A stretch of 64,000 bases of DNA from Plotosus lineatus. Lineage: Eukaryota; Chordata; Actinopteri; Siluriformes; Plotosidae. Below, piece by piece: positions 27,601 through 41,900 of the stretch. Under the pieces are notes generated by a model. It did not search any database and had not been told where the DNA came from. It was given only the letters and a program-made list of their open reading frames with translations. The stretch spans positions 44,748,580-44,812,579 of the forward strand of contig CM045729.1 of assembly GCA_024760905.1 (NCBI GenBank). The letters run 5' to 3'. A program made the translations under genes and the position numbers. Within the stretch, counting starts at the first letter, position 1, and the number at the start of each line of letters is the position of its first letter.

Positions 27601-30594
27601 ACATACAGTGACGGAGGCGATTATATCTGAAAAAGCAACCGCCATCGTTAAGGAGGGTGGGGGTGAGGGTTCTTCAGACCAGCAACCCCCGGACTTTAAA
27701 GCGTCGCATGGGTGGTTCGAGAGATTTAAAAAAAGGCAAATAATTTTCTTTTACTTTTAGCACATATTTCATACAAAATTGGTGTACTTTTATAATTTTT
27801 TAAGGGTTTATGGGGTAGTATTGGGAGCCTTGGAACGAATCATGCGTTTTACATGTAAAATGCGGTTCAATTTACGAAAAATCCGGGTTACAAAAAAGGC
27901 GCTGGAACGGCTTAATTGTGTAAGGTGAGGTACCACTGCATTTTCAAGTCTCATTTAAGCTCAATATTGTGAGTGTTCAATGCTGAAAAACCAACTTTTC
28001 CTTTTGTGAGCTGGAATGTTTCTTTCCATGTCTACTCACCACAGCCTTTTTCATCACTGTTGTCATTGCAGTCATTGCTGTGGTCACACACTTGGCTGGA
28101 TGGCACACAGTTCCCATTGTCGCATCTAAATTTCCCAGGAGGGCAGGTAGGGACTGGAGTGTGGCATAAGTGTGGCAACTCATCTGATTCATCACCACAG
28201 TCATTATCACCATCACACTGGAAGTCTTGTGAGATACAGCGACCATTCTGACAGGTGAACTGGTGCTGTTGGCATGCCTGGTATATGCAGCCCTGCTCAT
28301 CGCTGCTGTCTCCACAGTCATTACGCCGGTCACACCTACACCACAACACATGCATGAAAGATATTTGGATGTGTATCTAAATCGGTTTATTGTTGAGCCT
28401 TTCCTTGTTCATTTGTCCCTATATATATATATATACACCCAGACACATTGACATACGTATACACAATAAGTAGGTTATATTTTTCGAATATATACTTACA
28501 TTATAAAACTACAGCATTGACATAACTATTTTTAGCGGTAAGTATATAAGGACAGCTGTGTTAGTTCTGACCTGTATGCACTGCGGATACAGAGGCCATT
28601 GCTGCAGGTGAACTCAGTAGCAGAGCAGGATCTGCGTGTGCAGTTCTGGTGCTCATCATATGCATCAGCACAGTCTGCATCTCCGTCACACACCCAGTCC
28701 CGGGGAATACACTTCCTCTGCGGTGGCCGATTATTTACACAAGTGAACTCCAGTGGTGAGCAGGTGCGATTGGCTAAGAATTCAAAACCCATCAAAACAC
28801 TTAGAGAAAAATAATCACTCTTAATTTTAAATATTACTAATTTAATCTTTCTATGTCATATTTTACAGCAAAAGTGGGAATCTATGACACAATGCCATTA
28901 TTTCTTTACCTCATAGTAAGAAAGAGAACTATAGTAATTTAAAGAACACATTTTTGGCAGCTTTTAAAATTCAACAGGGGAAAATAAAACTTCACGATAC
29001 TCAAAATTCTGATTAATTGTATAAAAATTTAAATAAATAATAATAATAATAAAAGTACCACAACATGCATGAGTAGGTATGTTGGAGCCAATTTCATGAA
29101 ATAATTAATTCGTTTTCTAGGCCGCTTATTCCCATTTAGGGTTGCGGAACCTATCTCAGCCAACTCTGGTCAAAGACCGGGTAAACCCTGATTAGACCCT
29201 AAGCCTGATTAGACCAGACCCTCACAGGATCTGTATGGTTCACCAGGCTCTCACAGGACAAAACACCCACAATCATTCACACCAGGGGTCAATTTGCAAC
29301 AGCCAGTTAGCTTATTGGACATGTTTTTGGACTGTGGGAGGAACCTGGAGTACACCCATGCAAACACAGAGAACCTTGCCAAGCCCAGGTCTTTAACGCA
29401 GTACCTTCTTGCTGTGAGGCAGATGTGCGAACCACTACACCTCTGTGCCATTAGTAGTACATAGAAATATTTATTATACATTTAATCTACTAATAGCCTG
29501 ACCAATGTATCTGACCTTTTAGTTCATGAAGTAATCCCTGACAAGATAATTAATCGAAATGATTAAAAGGAAAAGAAAACAAATGGCAGATCATGTCTCC
29601 ACAATAATTGTGATAAAGACATTTGGTAAAATGTAATTCTCTACACATTTGATTAATTAAATGCCATTACACAATGAAGCATCCCTGTAGGTTCATACAA
29701 GCTCAGTCTCAATTGGCATTACATTGTTTGGGCTTCTCAGAATCAGGCTGCACATTGTGAACAGACACCCTAGACAGAAGCATGGCAGCTGGAATCCCGA
29801 GAAAGCCAGGGAGGACACACAATCACAAAGCAACGAATCAAGCAAGAGAAATCAGGAATGCAGATTCCTTACTCTAACACTTTAGACATCAGCCACGAGC
29901 CAGGCTCTTCTGCATTTCTATTGAGCTGTCTGACTGGTTGACAATGAATAAGGAAGTACAAAAGAGGGGACTAGAGGATAGAAAAGAACCACAGTAAACT
30001 GAATAGAGACAAGAGAAAGAGCAGGAATGAGTAAACAGTGCGAGAATCACCAACCACAGTCATGCCTCTGGTCTTCATCACTCATGTCCCCACAGTCGTT
30101 GTCACCATCACAGATCCAAGAGGATGCAATGCACCTGCCATCATCACAGCGGAATTGGTCTGAACTACAGGTTCTCACCAAGGTGGCTGCAGGATTAACA
30201 CACATCAGAATCTATACTTGAACAAGGAGCAGTGTAATGGCAATGACATTCATGCTTCTCACTGAGATCACGACAAGCTAGACATCAATATGATTTTAGT
30301 GGCAACACCACATAGTGTAATGGAGTTTGTAGAAAGAGCACGTGTCGTGGTCCTGCATTGCTCTCTTATTTAAAGGCATGAGAAATTATACGTAGGAGAT
30401 CCTTGTGAAATGAAATCTGTGGTTCCACTTACTGCTGCTCTAGGAGTAATACTACTACAAATAACACAGTTATGCACTTTTATACATCGATTGCGTCACC
30501 TTCACTCACTACTTTTCTGAACCGCTTACTCCTATTAGGGTCACAACAGGAAGGCTAGAGCCACCCGGAACAGCTCATTGAACCATCGAGGGCC

Positions 30595-30638
<44 letters not shown>

Positions 30639-30662
30639 ACATACACACACACACACACACAT

Positions 30663-30715
<53 letters not shown>

Positions 30716-33101
30716 AAAACATTCACACTCACACCTAAGGGGAAATTTGAAACAGCCAATCAGCCTAATGTCCACGTCGTTGGACTGTGAGAGGAATCCA
30801 GAGTACCCGGAGGAAACCCATGGAAGCATGGAGAGACGATTCAGATTTCACGCAGCGTACAGAACTCCAACCCAGGACCTTCTTGCTGTGAGGCGGATGT
30901 GCTAACCACTACGCCAATGTGCTGCCCCAATTGCTTAAAAAAATAAATAAATGTTTGAAAAAAATACTAGCCACCATTTACATTTACAGCATTTGGCACA
31001 CGCTCTTATCATTTTTATACAACTGAATAATTGAGGTTTACTGGCCTTGCTCAAGAGCCCAAAAGTGATGATAGTATGGATTGAACTCCTGGCCTTCGGC
31101 TCAGTAACACATCACGTTCAGCACTAATCGACCACTTATGAAATGCTCAAAAAATTATAAAATAGATGTCCATATTAATAATTTAAAAATGAATATTCTT
31201 GAATATAATGTACCGTATTCAATGTAATAAGCACCTAGGGCGCCTTAAAAATTGGAGTGGGTGGGCGCTTATTAAAATGATTACCAGCGGAGTGGAAAGG
31301 TAAGTGCTTATTACCATCGAGGTGGAAAACATGAATAATAACAGAACAATAAAAGAGCTTTACTGGTATTTGTGTTATTCATTTTGTGGTATCAACCAAA
31401 TTACTTACATGAAATCAGCATAATTTATTAAAAAAAAGACCCCTTACTTTTCCTTCCTGATCTTTTTGGCTGTTCCCTTAAACATTTTCCAGGAAGTAAA
31501 ATGAGCCAATCAACACGAATGTCAACTTTAGCACATGGCACATTGAACCAATCAACACAAACAAAAACAAAACCACATGTCCAGGAAAGTCATTAAATTT
31601 ATGAAATTAGTGAGTAGGAGTATCGGGTGAAAAATACTCGTCATCACTTTCTGATAGGTCCATATCTGGCTCATCGCGCCATTGATTCAGAGCATCCGAT
31701 AGTTTTGCTGTAACAATTTCTAATGGTTCATCGGTGTTGGACATTTACCAAGAGAACACAGCAAAATATTTTCCTGTTTTTTAAAGCACGGCGGAACAAT
31801 CATATGTGTTGTTACTGATGAACATTATAGACATTCCCCAGTGGCAGGGGGTCTTGAAGTACCATGTAAACTCACTTTTACAGGCAGTTGAACACCTCAT
31901 TTTTCGGTTACAGAGACTGATCGAATAAAATTGGTAAGTTTGATCTACAATTTTGCTCCCAGCACACATGGGCAGTTATTAAACGTAACATCAAAAACAT
32001 TGTGGGCGCATATTACTTCAAATACGGTAATGTAAAGACTAGTTGGCTATTATATGAGTTGGCTATTTACAACCACAAATTGGTTGTAATAACCAGTAAT
32101 TCATATAAATTATTTGGTGCTATCAATCAGTTTTGGTTTTCACTAGATTAAATTTAAAAAATATTCATAAGTGAAAAGCATGGAATATGTATTATGTTTA
32201 AAAACTCAGTCACTATGTACAGACACAAAGTATGGCCTAATCATGAATTCTTTGGATTGTAATATATCATCAACTGAGGTCAACTGTATTTGTCATTTGA
32301 ATTAAATGGCAGATAGACCTTGTTAATTCTCAGTTGATGATATCTAAGCCTACACATCCCATTTCTTTTAGCCATTGGGGTTAATTATGAAATGCTATTC
32401 ACAGGCAAGTTACATGGCTTAATGTGTTACTATATAGTTGACAATCCAATCAACATCAGTTGTTTGAGGCAACCAATATTTTGGTTGGATACATTTCAAC
32501 CATTCATATCGGTTTGATTTAACATATTGGTTGCTTTGCCCAATCTGTTTTTGCAGTGTCACATAACAATGGTTCAATATAATATAAAGACTATTTAATA
32601 AAATATTCAAAACTGATAATTTTATTTATAGCTTTAAACCATCCTAGAAACTTAACTTTATTAAAGACACTTTTTAACCACATTAAAGAGAAAATATTTA
32701 GATTTTCTGTAAATTCCAAAAGAATCCACTGAAGTCTGAATTTTGAGAAATATTTACTAGTGATCATAACTCTTTAAATATTTATTCATTAAATTATTTG
32801 GTATGTAATGCATGCATGTTAAAGTCCATGCTTTAAACTCACTGCAGGTGGAGGGCTCATCTGATCCATCAGCACAGTCAGTGCCACCATCACAATACCA
32901 GTGTGCTGGTATACAGCGCCCGTTTGAGCAGCGGAACTCATTCTGGGTACAGGTTGATGTTGCTAAGAAAGTAGAGCAGAACTCAGGCCACAACAAATCT
33001 TTAAAAAGGGTGACTTTAAAATAGTGGCACTTAAATTTTATTAACATTTTATCTGTAGGTTTATGCTAACTCATTTTCCAAATCACAAAATTAATTACCT
33101 G

Positions 33102-33154
<53 letters not shown>

Positions 33155-33182
33155 ACACCCACACACACACACACACACACAT

Positions 33183-33233
<51 letters not shown>

Positions 33234-33236
33234 CAT

Positions 33237-33274
<38 letters not shown>

Positions 33275-33288
33275 GCACACACGCAGCG

Positions 33289-33321
<33 letters not shown>

Positions 33322-33329
33322 GCATGCAT

Positions 33330-33375
<46 letters not shown>

Positions 33376-33393
33376 GCGCACACAGCGTCTGCT

Positions 33394-33450
<57 letters not shown>

Positions 33451-36400
33451 TCATTAGCTGTCAATTTACAATTAATTTAGCCATATTTTAATCTGTCTTT
33501 GGATTTATATGTATCATACACTGTTAACAGATTCAAATCACTCCTGGATGTGAAATGGAGCATGAAATTATCCAACACAGCTCTTCAGCTCTGAAAAGGA
33601 AATCTAATAGTCATAATAATAAATTAATGTGGGCAAATATTAGATTAGTCATAAATCTAAGGACCATGAGTATATGGTGTTTTTTCATTACATATACATT
33701 ACGTTTACTACATTAGACACAGAACGTACCACAGTGTGTTGGGCTCTCATCACTCATGTCTCCGCAGTCATCATCCCCATCACAGAGGTAGGAACGCGGG
33801 ATGCATATGTTTGTGCTCTGGCATTTAGTGTGTCCCGACTGGCAAGTTCTCTCAGCTACAGGGAAAGCAAGCACGTCTTGACATCTTATAAGTAAATAAT
33901 AATACATGATTAAGTGTTGAGTTATAGGCTCAGTGATGGGATGTGCTTGCCATTACAATACCAAAGTTGTATATATATCAATACCATATAACATATATTA
34001 GCCTAACAGGCTTTCTTATTCTACTGACGTTATTAGAACATAAACCTGCAGCTAATTGTGGTAGTGGAATCAAAAATCTGGAAAACTTACAAGAACAACT
34101 ACACCTCTGACTGTTACTGAAAGTGCTAACGTTGTAGACTAGTTACTAAAGTACTAAACAAGTATCTCCCTTCGGAAAAATAAAAACTTTCATTTCAATA
34201 ATTATGCAAATGAAAAAAAAACATTAATGTAGCACATCCAACATGTAAGGACATATAAATTAGCCATTCTTATAGAAATAATAACATATTATAACTATTA
34301 TATATATAAATGGTGAAAAACATTCCATGCTCTAGTACAGAATTAAAAACAGATGCTCCCTGACTTACGTTCATACGTTTCACGTTTTTTCAATTTTATT
34401 TATTTTTTTCTAAATTTTCTGTTTAGCGTGCTCTCTGTAGTACGAGATGTACCTACGTAGTACGCTGATGTAATGACGCAATGACGTAATGACGCTGCGT
34501 CCATTGTTTACAAACGACAGACTGAACGTGCCCCTGCTTCTTCCCAGTTCAGTGCGTGGTGTCTCTGTGATATTTGTGTTTACACTGTTTTGCGGACTTT
34601 TTTAACCCTAAGCAAATATGGTTGGTCAGAAGCGTAAGTCTACTAGCATGGGTACAAGTCTCACACACAGTCTCATACACTCATACACTGGCATATTCCG
34701 GAATTTCCGGTTTTCCCAAGACTGAATTAACTATCTGCTCAGATCGGCGCAATCTACCATGCATACTCAGTTAAGCAAAGAGATGTAAAATGAATGAAAA
34801 TCCGAATCCAGAAAAGAAAGAGAACTCTCCGCTCTGCTAGTGATTCACATCACTGCAGGCTGAGTACTAAACGAGTATTCAACAGCGCCCTTGCTCACTT
34901 GAAAGGCCGGAAGTCCGGATAACCCACGCTTTGTCTCAAGCACAAGTGCACAACTTTCAGTGGAGCCTCATATATTGTCAGCGTTTTAAGCTTCATGTAA
35001 AGTGACTCAGCTCAGCTTCATGTAAAGTGACCATCCGTCGACCATCAGAACCATTTACAAGCAGAAAGATCGCATTATAGAGAATATTAAAGGTTATATT
35101 TGACACTGTATTTGATATTTGATGAGTGAATTTGATTAAAATTTATCTAATTGAAATTATTTTGCTTGAATTTAATTTATTTGAAATGAATATTGATATT
35201 ATTTGATATATTTGATATTATTTTACAATGTTATGTTTATAATAATTGATTTAGGGGTGTTTTATGAGATACAGTAATGGTATTTATGGATGTATAGTAC
35301 AGTATGAACGTCATACGTCACTGGAACATACAGGAACAACTTATGTTTTTTTTTTTTTCATCTTACGTTCGGCTGTCCGGAACTGAACTAAAATGTAAGT
35401 TGGGGAGTGTCTGTAATACTTTCTGACCAAGCAGAACCAACAATTGTTGTGATGTTTTTTTTTGTTTGTTTGTTTTTTTGGATATACAGGGATCCCTCAC
35501 TACTTCAATTCATGCAGCTTCAGTGCATTGATAAGATAAGATAAGATACAGCTTTATTAATCTCACAATGGAGAAATTCACTGTTACAGGCTCTTGAGGT
35601 ACTATCAGTAGGGGGTGCAAAAATAGATACAAGTACGAACATACACACATACATATATAAGTAAATAAATAAATAGATACATAAATAGTATAAATTACTA
35701 AACAATAAAAGAAAAGAATGGAGCAACTTTATAGATTGGCCTATATTAAAGTGTAATGTATCTGAGGGCAGAGTAGATGGGTTGATATGGTTGACAGTCA
35801 GTGGGGTAGATGTGGTTGATTAAAGTGCGCGGGGGTTTTTATTGCACATAACGGTATTTTCACAGACAGTTACAAAGTGGCGTTGTACAGTCTGATAGCG
35901 GTGGGAATGAGCGACCTGCGGTGTAGCGCTCCTTCCTGCACTGAGGATGCCTCAGTGGAGTCCACTGAAGGAGCTGCTTAGCTCTCGACAGTCTGGTGCA
36001 GTGGGTGAGAGCTGTTGAACAGGATGGATGTGAGCTTTGCTACCATCCTCCTCTCACTCACCTCCTCCACAGAGTCCAGTGGGCAGCGAGGACAGAGCTG
36101 GCCCTCCTGACCAGCTTGTTCAGTCTCTTTCTGTCCCGCTCTGTGCTGCCGGGGCCCAGCAGATGGCAGCGTAGAGGATTGCAGAGAGCTACCACAGAGT
36201 CATAAAATGTCCTGAGCAGAGGTCTGCATATGCCGAAGGACCGAGAGTCTCCTCAGAAGGTGGAAGCGACTCTGGCCCTTCTTGTACAGGCGTTGGTGTT
36301 GTGGGACCAGTCCAGTTTATTGTTAAGGTGAACACCCAGGTACTTGAAACTGTCCACTGTCTCAATGTCCTGTCCCTGGATGTTCACTAGTAAATGTGTG

Positions 36401-38963
36401 TGTGTGTGTTTGAGTGTTTCTCCTGAAGTCGACCACCATCTCCTTCGTCTTCCTAGTGTTCAAGCACAGGTGGTTGCGCTCACACCAGTCCACGAAGTCG
36501 GCGATGACCGACCGGTACTCCAGCTCGTTCCCCTCTGACACACGGCCCACGATGGCGGAGTCGTCCGAGAACTTCTGGAGGTGGCAGCTGTTTGTGTTAT
36601 ATATGAAGTCCGAGTATAGATGTTAAAAGGAAGGGTGAGAGGGCGGTGCCCTACGGTGCCCCGTGCTACAGACTACCACCTTTGACTTACAGCCCGCGGC
36701 CGCACGGTACTGTGGACGGTTAGTAAGGTAGTCAATAATCCAGGCAGCAAGATGCCCGTCCACTCCCACGTCCTCCAGCTTCCCCGCAGGCCAGCCGCTG
36801 GCCTGATGGTGTTGAAGGCGCTGGAGAAGTCAAAGAACATGACCCTCACAGCGCTGCCGGCGATCTCCAGGTGGGTGAGTGCCCGCTGCAGAAAGGTAGA
36901 TGACGGCATCTTCTCCGATGTTGGGCCTGTAGGCAAACTGCACAGCGGGTCTAGGGTGGGAGCTCACCATAGAGCGGAGGTGTTCAAGGAGGAGCTTTCC
37001 ATGATCTTAATGAGGTGGGAGGTCAGGCGACAGGTCTGTAGTGGGCTGGTTCCTTCGCTTGTGCTGTTTTGGGAACCGGAACCACACAGGAGGTCTTCAG
37101 AGGACTGGAACCTTCTCCAGGCTGAGGCTCAGGTTGTACAGGTAGCATAGTACCACACAGAACTGGTCTGCGCAGGTCCTCAGCAGCCTGGGACTGATGC
37201 CATCAGGTCCTTCAGATTTCCTCTGATTTAGTCGCCTCAGCTGTCTGCTCACCTGGTCTGATGTGAGTGAGAGGGGGGGCTGGGGTGGGCTGCAGAGGGA
37301 GGGGATGTGTCTGTCGGGCTGTAGCAGTCAAGTGAAGTTGGCCTGGGGAGGGAGGTGTCAGCTGGTCTGGAGACGCGTGTGAAGAGGGGAGGAGGCAGGG
37401 AGGGGTGCAGAGGGAGGGAGAATCAAACCTGTTGAAGTAGCAGTTTAATTCATCCGCCCAGCGCTGGTCACCATCAGCTGTCCCTCTGACACCCTGCCCA
37501 AATCCAGACATGGTCTTTAGTCCTCTCCAGACGTCCCGCACGTTGTTCTGAGCCAGCTTCTCCTCCATCTTCTTCCCATAGTCCTTCTTTGCCCTCCTGA
37601 TCCTCCACTGGAGCTCACGCTGGACCTTCTTCTGCTCCTCTCTGTCCCCCGAGATGAAAGCCCTCTTTTTCTGGTTCAGGAGGACTTTGAGCTCAGGGGT
37701 GACCCATGGGTGGTTTGTTGGAAGCACCGTGCACTCTCGTGTTGGCACGGTGCTGTCCCACAGAAGTTCATGTAGTCGGTGATACAGTGTGTGAGGCCGT
37801 CGATGTCATCACCAAAGGAGTTACAGAGCATGCTCCAGTCTGTGGTCTGAAACAGTCCTAAGCCTCGTTGGTCTCCTCGGTCCACACTTTCACAGACCTC
37901 TTCTGTGCAGGTTCCTTCGCACCCTGGGTGTGTATTGAGCAGGTAGACCAGGTTGTGGTCTGAGCGTCCCAGTGGGGAGGGGGAGGAGCTGTAAGCGTCC
38001 TTCACATTTGCATACAGCAAGTCCAGTGTTTTATTGTCTCTTGTGGCGCACTTCACGTATTGCGTGAACGTCGGAAGAGAGGCGGAGAGAGGGGCGTGGT
38101 TAAAGTCCCCGCTGATCAGAATCATGGCGCGGGGTGACGAGTCTGTGTCTGATTAACGGCGCTGTGTAGACGCTCACACGCGGCCGCCGCATCAGCCGAG
38201 GGCGGAATGAATACGCAAAACACAATCACGTGTGAAAACTCCCTCGGTAGATAATATGGCCGCGCGCTTATCGTGAGCAGCTCCACGTCCCGCGTGCATA
38301 GCTGCTCCTTCACGTGCACGTTTGCCGGGTGGCACCATCGTTCATTCACATAGACCGCCACGCCCCCTCCTTTCTTCTTACCGCTCTCCGTTACACTCCG
38401 ATCTGCACGCGCGAGTGTAAATCCGTTAAGAGAAACCACAGAGTCCGGTGTGAGTTCATTCAGCCCCGTCCCGGAGAAACACATGAGGCTGGAGTCGGGG
38501 TACTGCCTCTCCTGGGCGGTCTGCGCCCCCACCTCCTGCGTCTTGTTGCCGATCGCGCCGACATTTCCCATGATGACAGAGGGAACACATGTCCTCCGCG
38601 TCTTTCGTCCCCTCTGCAGCCTCTCCTTTCCTCCGTATTTCCAAAGGAACAACGCAGGCTTTTCCGCGTGAAGGAGGGCGGGGGCGCGCAGGCCGAGGAG
38701 GGTCTCACGTGTGTAAGACCTGCGTTGCTCAGAGCCGTCGGTGAATGAGTTTCCTGACGCCGATCCAAAAAGTGAAAATAAAAGTGCACAGAAGAACAAA
38801 AAGCATCATGAAAGTATGTTTTCCAGATGCAGGATTGAAGAAAGAAAAGAAAAATTGAAAAAGATAAAGAAACACGCCTATATACAATAGAAAAGAGAAA
38901 AAAAGAAAAAATAAACTGAAGAGCTCCTGTAACTGGCTGCAGGTCACCCGGCGCCATCTTGGA

Positions 38964-38998
<35 letters not shown>

Positions 38999-41900
38999 GC
39001 ATTGCGGTTTTAAAAAATAAATAAATAAATAAATATTCATCAAATTAAAAAAATAAGGAAATTAAGCAAGAACAGGGGGAAAAGTTATGAAAAATGCCAC
39101 AAAAACAAAGCTATCATGCAAAAAAAAACCTAAACCAACACAAAACAAAAAAACAACCCAAAACCCAAAATCTTGCATCAAAACCAGTTACATTGTTGCA
39201 TCTGTGTATACACATGCGTATGTATGTGTGTCGTCTTCTTCTCATGCAATACCATCTGTAAATGTGTATTTATATTTTATTTATATCTTATGTTATTTTT
39301 TAATGTTTAATTGTTATTATAAGCATTTATAGCATTAAATATCTATTTATTGATATTATATACACATATACATGTACGTATACGTTGGGGGGGGGGGGGC
39401 GCGGAGGTGACCCTATTTTGCGGATTTTGATGGTCGTGGAACCGCGGAAAAAGTGATGGATCCCTGTACTGTATTAATCCCTTTTGGAAATTATTTCGTC
39501 TGCCTTTAACCAATTTGAAGTGAGCATGCACACTTGGAGTGATGGACTACCACACAAATTGGGGGCATCCGAGGAGCATTTGGGGGTGAGGTGCCTTGCT
39601 CAAGGGTGGGAATGTGGAGGTCACTCCCCACTGGCACACATTTTTCCTGCTGGTTCAAGAATCAAACCAGTGACCTTTTGGTCTCAAGGCTGCTTTTCTA
39701 ACCATTAGGCTACAGCTTCCCCCATGCAATTATGCAATTAAGAATTATTATATTAAGTAATATCTCTGGTCTCTTGTACTATAATAATAAACAAAACATT
39801 AGCTATAGTAGAGATATTTAAAAAGTTTTTTTCTTCCTCATTTATTACATACATACCACAACCGAGTTCATCCGTGGTTCCGTTGTCAAAGCAGTTATTG
39901 ATGCCGTTACACACATACTCCCGAGCGATACAGCGGCCATTGTTGCAGGCAAACTCTGTGTCTGGGTCACATTGCCGAAACAAGCAGCCTTCCTCATCAC
40001 TGTTATCGCCACAGTCATTATAGTGATCACATCGATAGTGGTAAGGAACACACCGGCCATTTCCACAGGTATACAAGGTCGATTCACAGGTGTGAAAAGC
40101 TGCCAATTAGAATTAAATTATATACAGGATTTTTTTACAACCATAAGAAGCAGTGACGCAAACTAACAGTTATGTAAAACAAATCAGTACATCCAATGGA
40201 AATGTTTTTTTTTCAACATATTTGAACAAGTAAGTAAGTAAGTAAGTAAACAACCAAACAATTTCAGCCCCTTTGATATAGTGTCTGAAGATAAAGGTGA
40301 TACATGCCAACAAATAAGACACATTGATATTTTGAGGTAATTTTTACAATGTCATTCCTTTCTGAACCGCTTTCTTATTTAATAAATTCACACAAAGGCT
40401 GGAGCCCATCCCAGTCGACTCCAGGCGAAGGTGGAGTACACCCTGAACAGCCTATCAAACCCTTGAGAATTGAAAATATTCAGTTAGCCAAATGCACGTA
40501 TCTGAAAGGAATTGGAGGCAAGCATAGGGAGAAGCACGGGGAGAACATAAATATTCACACACTGGAATATTCTGAGATGGATCAAGGAACATATATGCAA
40601 TTAGATGTTAGATCGAAAAAACTGGTTGTCCACTGGACAATTTTTTCACAGTAAATATGTTGTCCACATTTGGAATGGGCTGTCCGTAATCAAATATCAT
40701 TAATATAATTAATTATTATGCTCACATACTGGAATACCAACGAGTGTTTAAATTGTTATGTATTTTGTTTTGTGATTAATCAACCCTCCAATTTTCATCA
40801 TCAAATCATCATGACGACTTGATTAATATGTAGAGGAATAAATATGTCACATGGCGATATTCAAAGCATGTACTCTCCACTTTCCATTGAAAATATATTG
40901 AAGCACGATGTGGTTTTTTGCTTATGCATGAGCCTAAGGTTTTACTTCAACCTGGAGTCTGGGGTTTACTTTGCTAATAAAGTGTGTGGAATCATCATGT
41001 CAAGATCTACCATCACATCACATGCCTACCATTATGCATACCATAATTGTAATTATCTGAGGATCTGTTTTCTTCAAAAAAAAAAAAAAAAGAAGAATGT
41101 AGATGCCAAAGAATCTGTATTTATTTATTTATTTATTTTTTTAAATCTGAAAATGAGTCTGATATACACTTTTATGTAAAGATTCCTGTAAGGAGAACTT
41201 AATTAACAGTTAATTAATTAAAATTACTTTTAATTTCACTGTTACTTTTCTTTTCTTTCTTTTTCTTTTCCTTTCACTTGAAGTATTTTTAGTTATTTTA
41301 TTTATACTTTGTTTTCTTTGAATGCCAACTCTTCTCCACTTCAAAGCACTACGCAAAGAGAATCAACAGCATCCTGCTACTATCCACAAGTCTCCAGCTG
41401 TCTGTCTTCCTTTCGGCTTTTTCCCTTTTACTCGGGAGTCGCCACAGCGAATCATCTGATTTGCATGTTTCATTTGGCAGAGGTTTTTACGTCGGATGCC
41501 CTTCCTGACACAACCCTTTTTAGCAAGGGACAGAAACACGCTGACGGCTTTGCAGCTACTCTTTACGAAAGTCAGCAATGGTTCTTTTACATGAACCTCT
41601 CACCATAGACAGTGAGAGACATGGCCTGCCTTTGATAACCCAGTTAGCTGCACTGGGGGAGACAGTGACAACTTTGTGGAGAGTGGGACTCGAACCCCCA
41701 ACCTTTGGATCAGCGATCCAGCACCCTATACCACTAGACCACCACTGCCCCCTATCCACAAGTCTCCAGCTAAACTTTGTTTTTAGCATCATGGTGACTA
41801 TCCAGCTTGCTCAAGACGTCACTCCAAGTTCAATGTAAAAGGACATGAAGCAGAATAAAGTTTATCCTTTTGGTATCATTTGTTAAACATGCTACAGAAC

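Larger units (their letters stand above)
35487..39466 (-). mobile_element. Tigger-like MITE (family T5) split by a LINE
   Basis: TA duplications at 35485-35486 and 39467-39468, ends CAGGGATCCCTCACTACTTC and AAAAGTGATGGATCCCTG. The LINE occupies about 35529-38996, leaving some 500 bases of MITE. Confidence 0.78.

Noticed and set aside
28040..28335. LRP1 or LRP1B as the gene's identity
   Set aside because: The domain order has some similarity, but the exon sequences and the four-propeller block before a ten-LDLa cluster agree far better with LRP2.
38314..38748. 144-codon plus-strand frame in GC-rich sequence
   Set aside because: It lies antisense to the LINE endonuclease and reflects its GC content.
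37000..38800. CpG-rich block as a host CpG-island promoter
   Set aside because: The block coincides with the coding part of the LINE, and no host first exon or start signal is visible.
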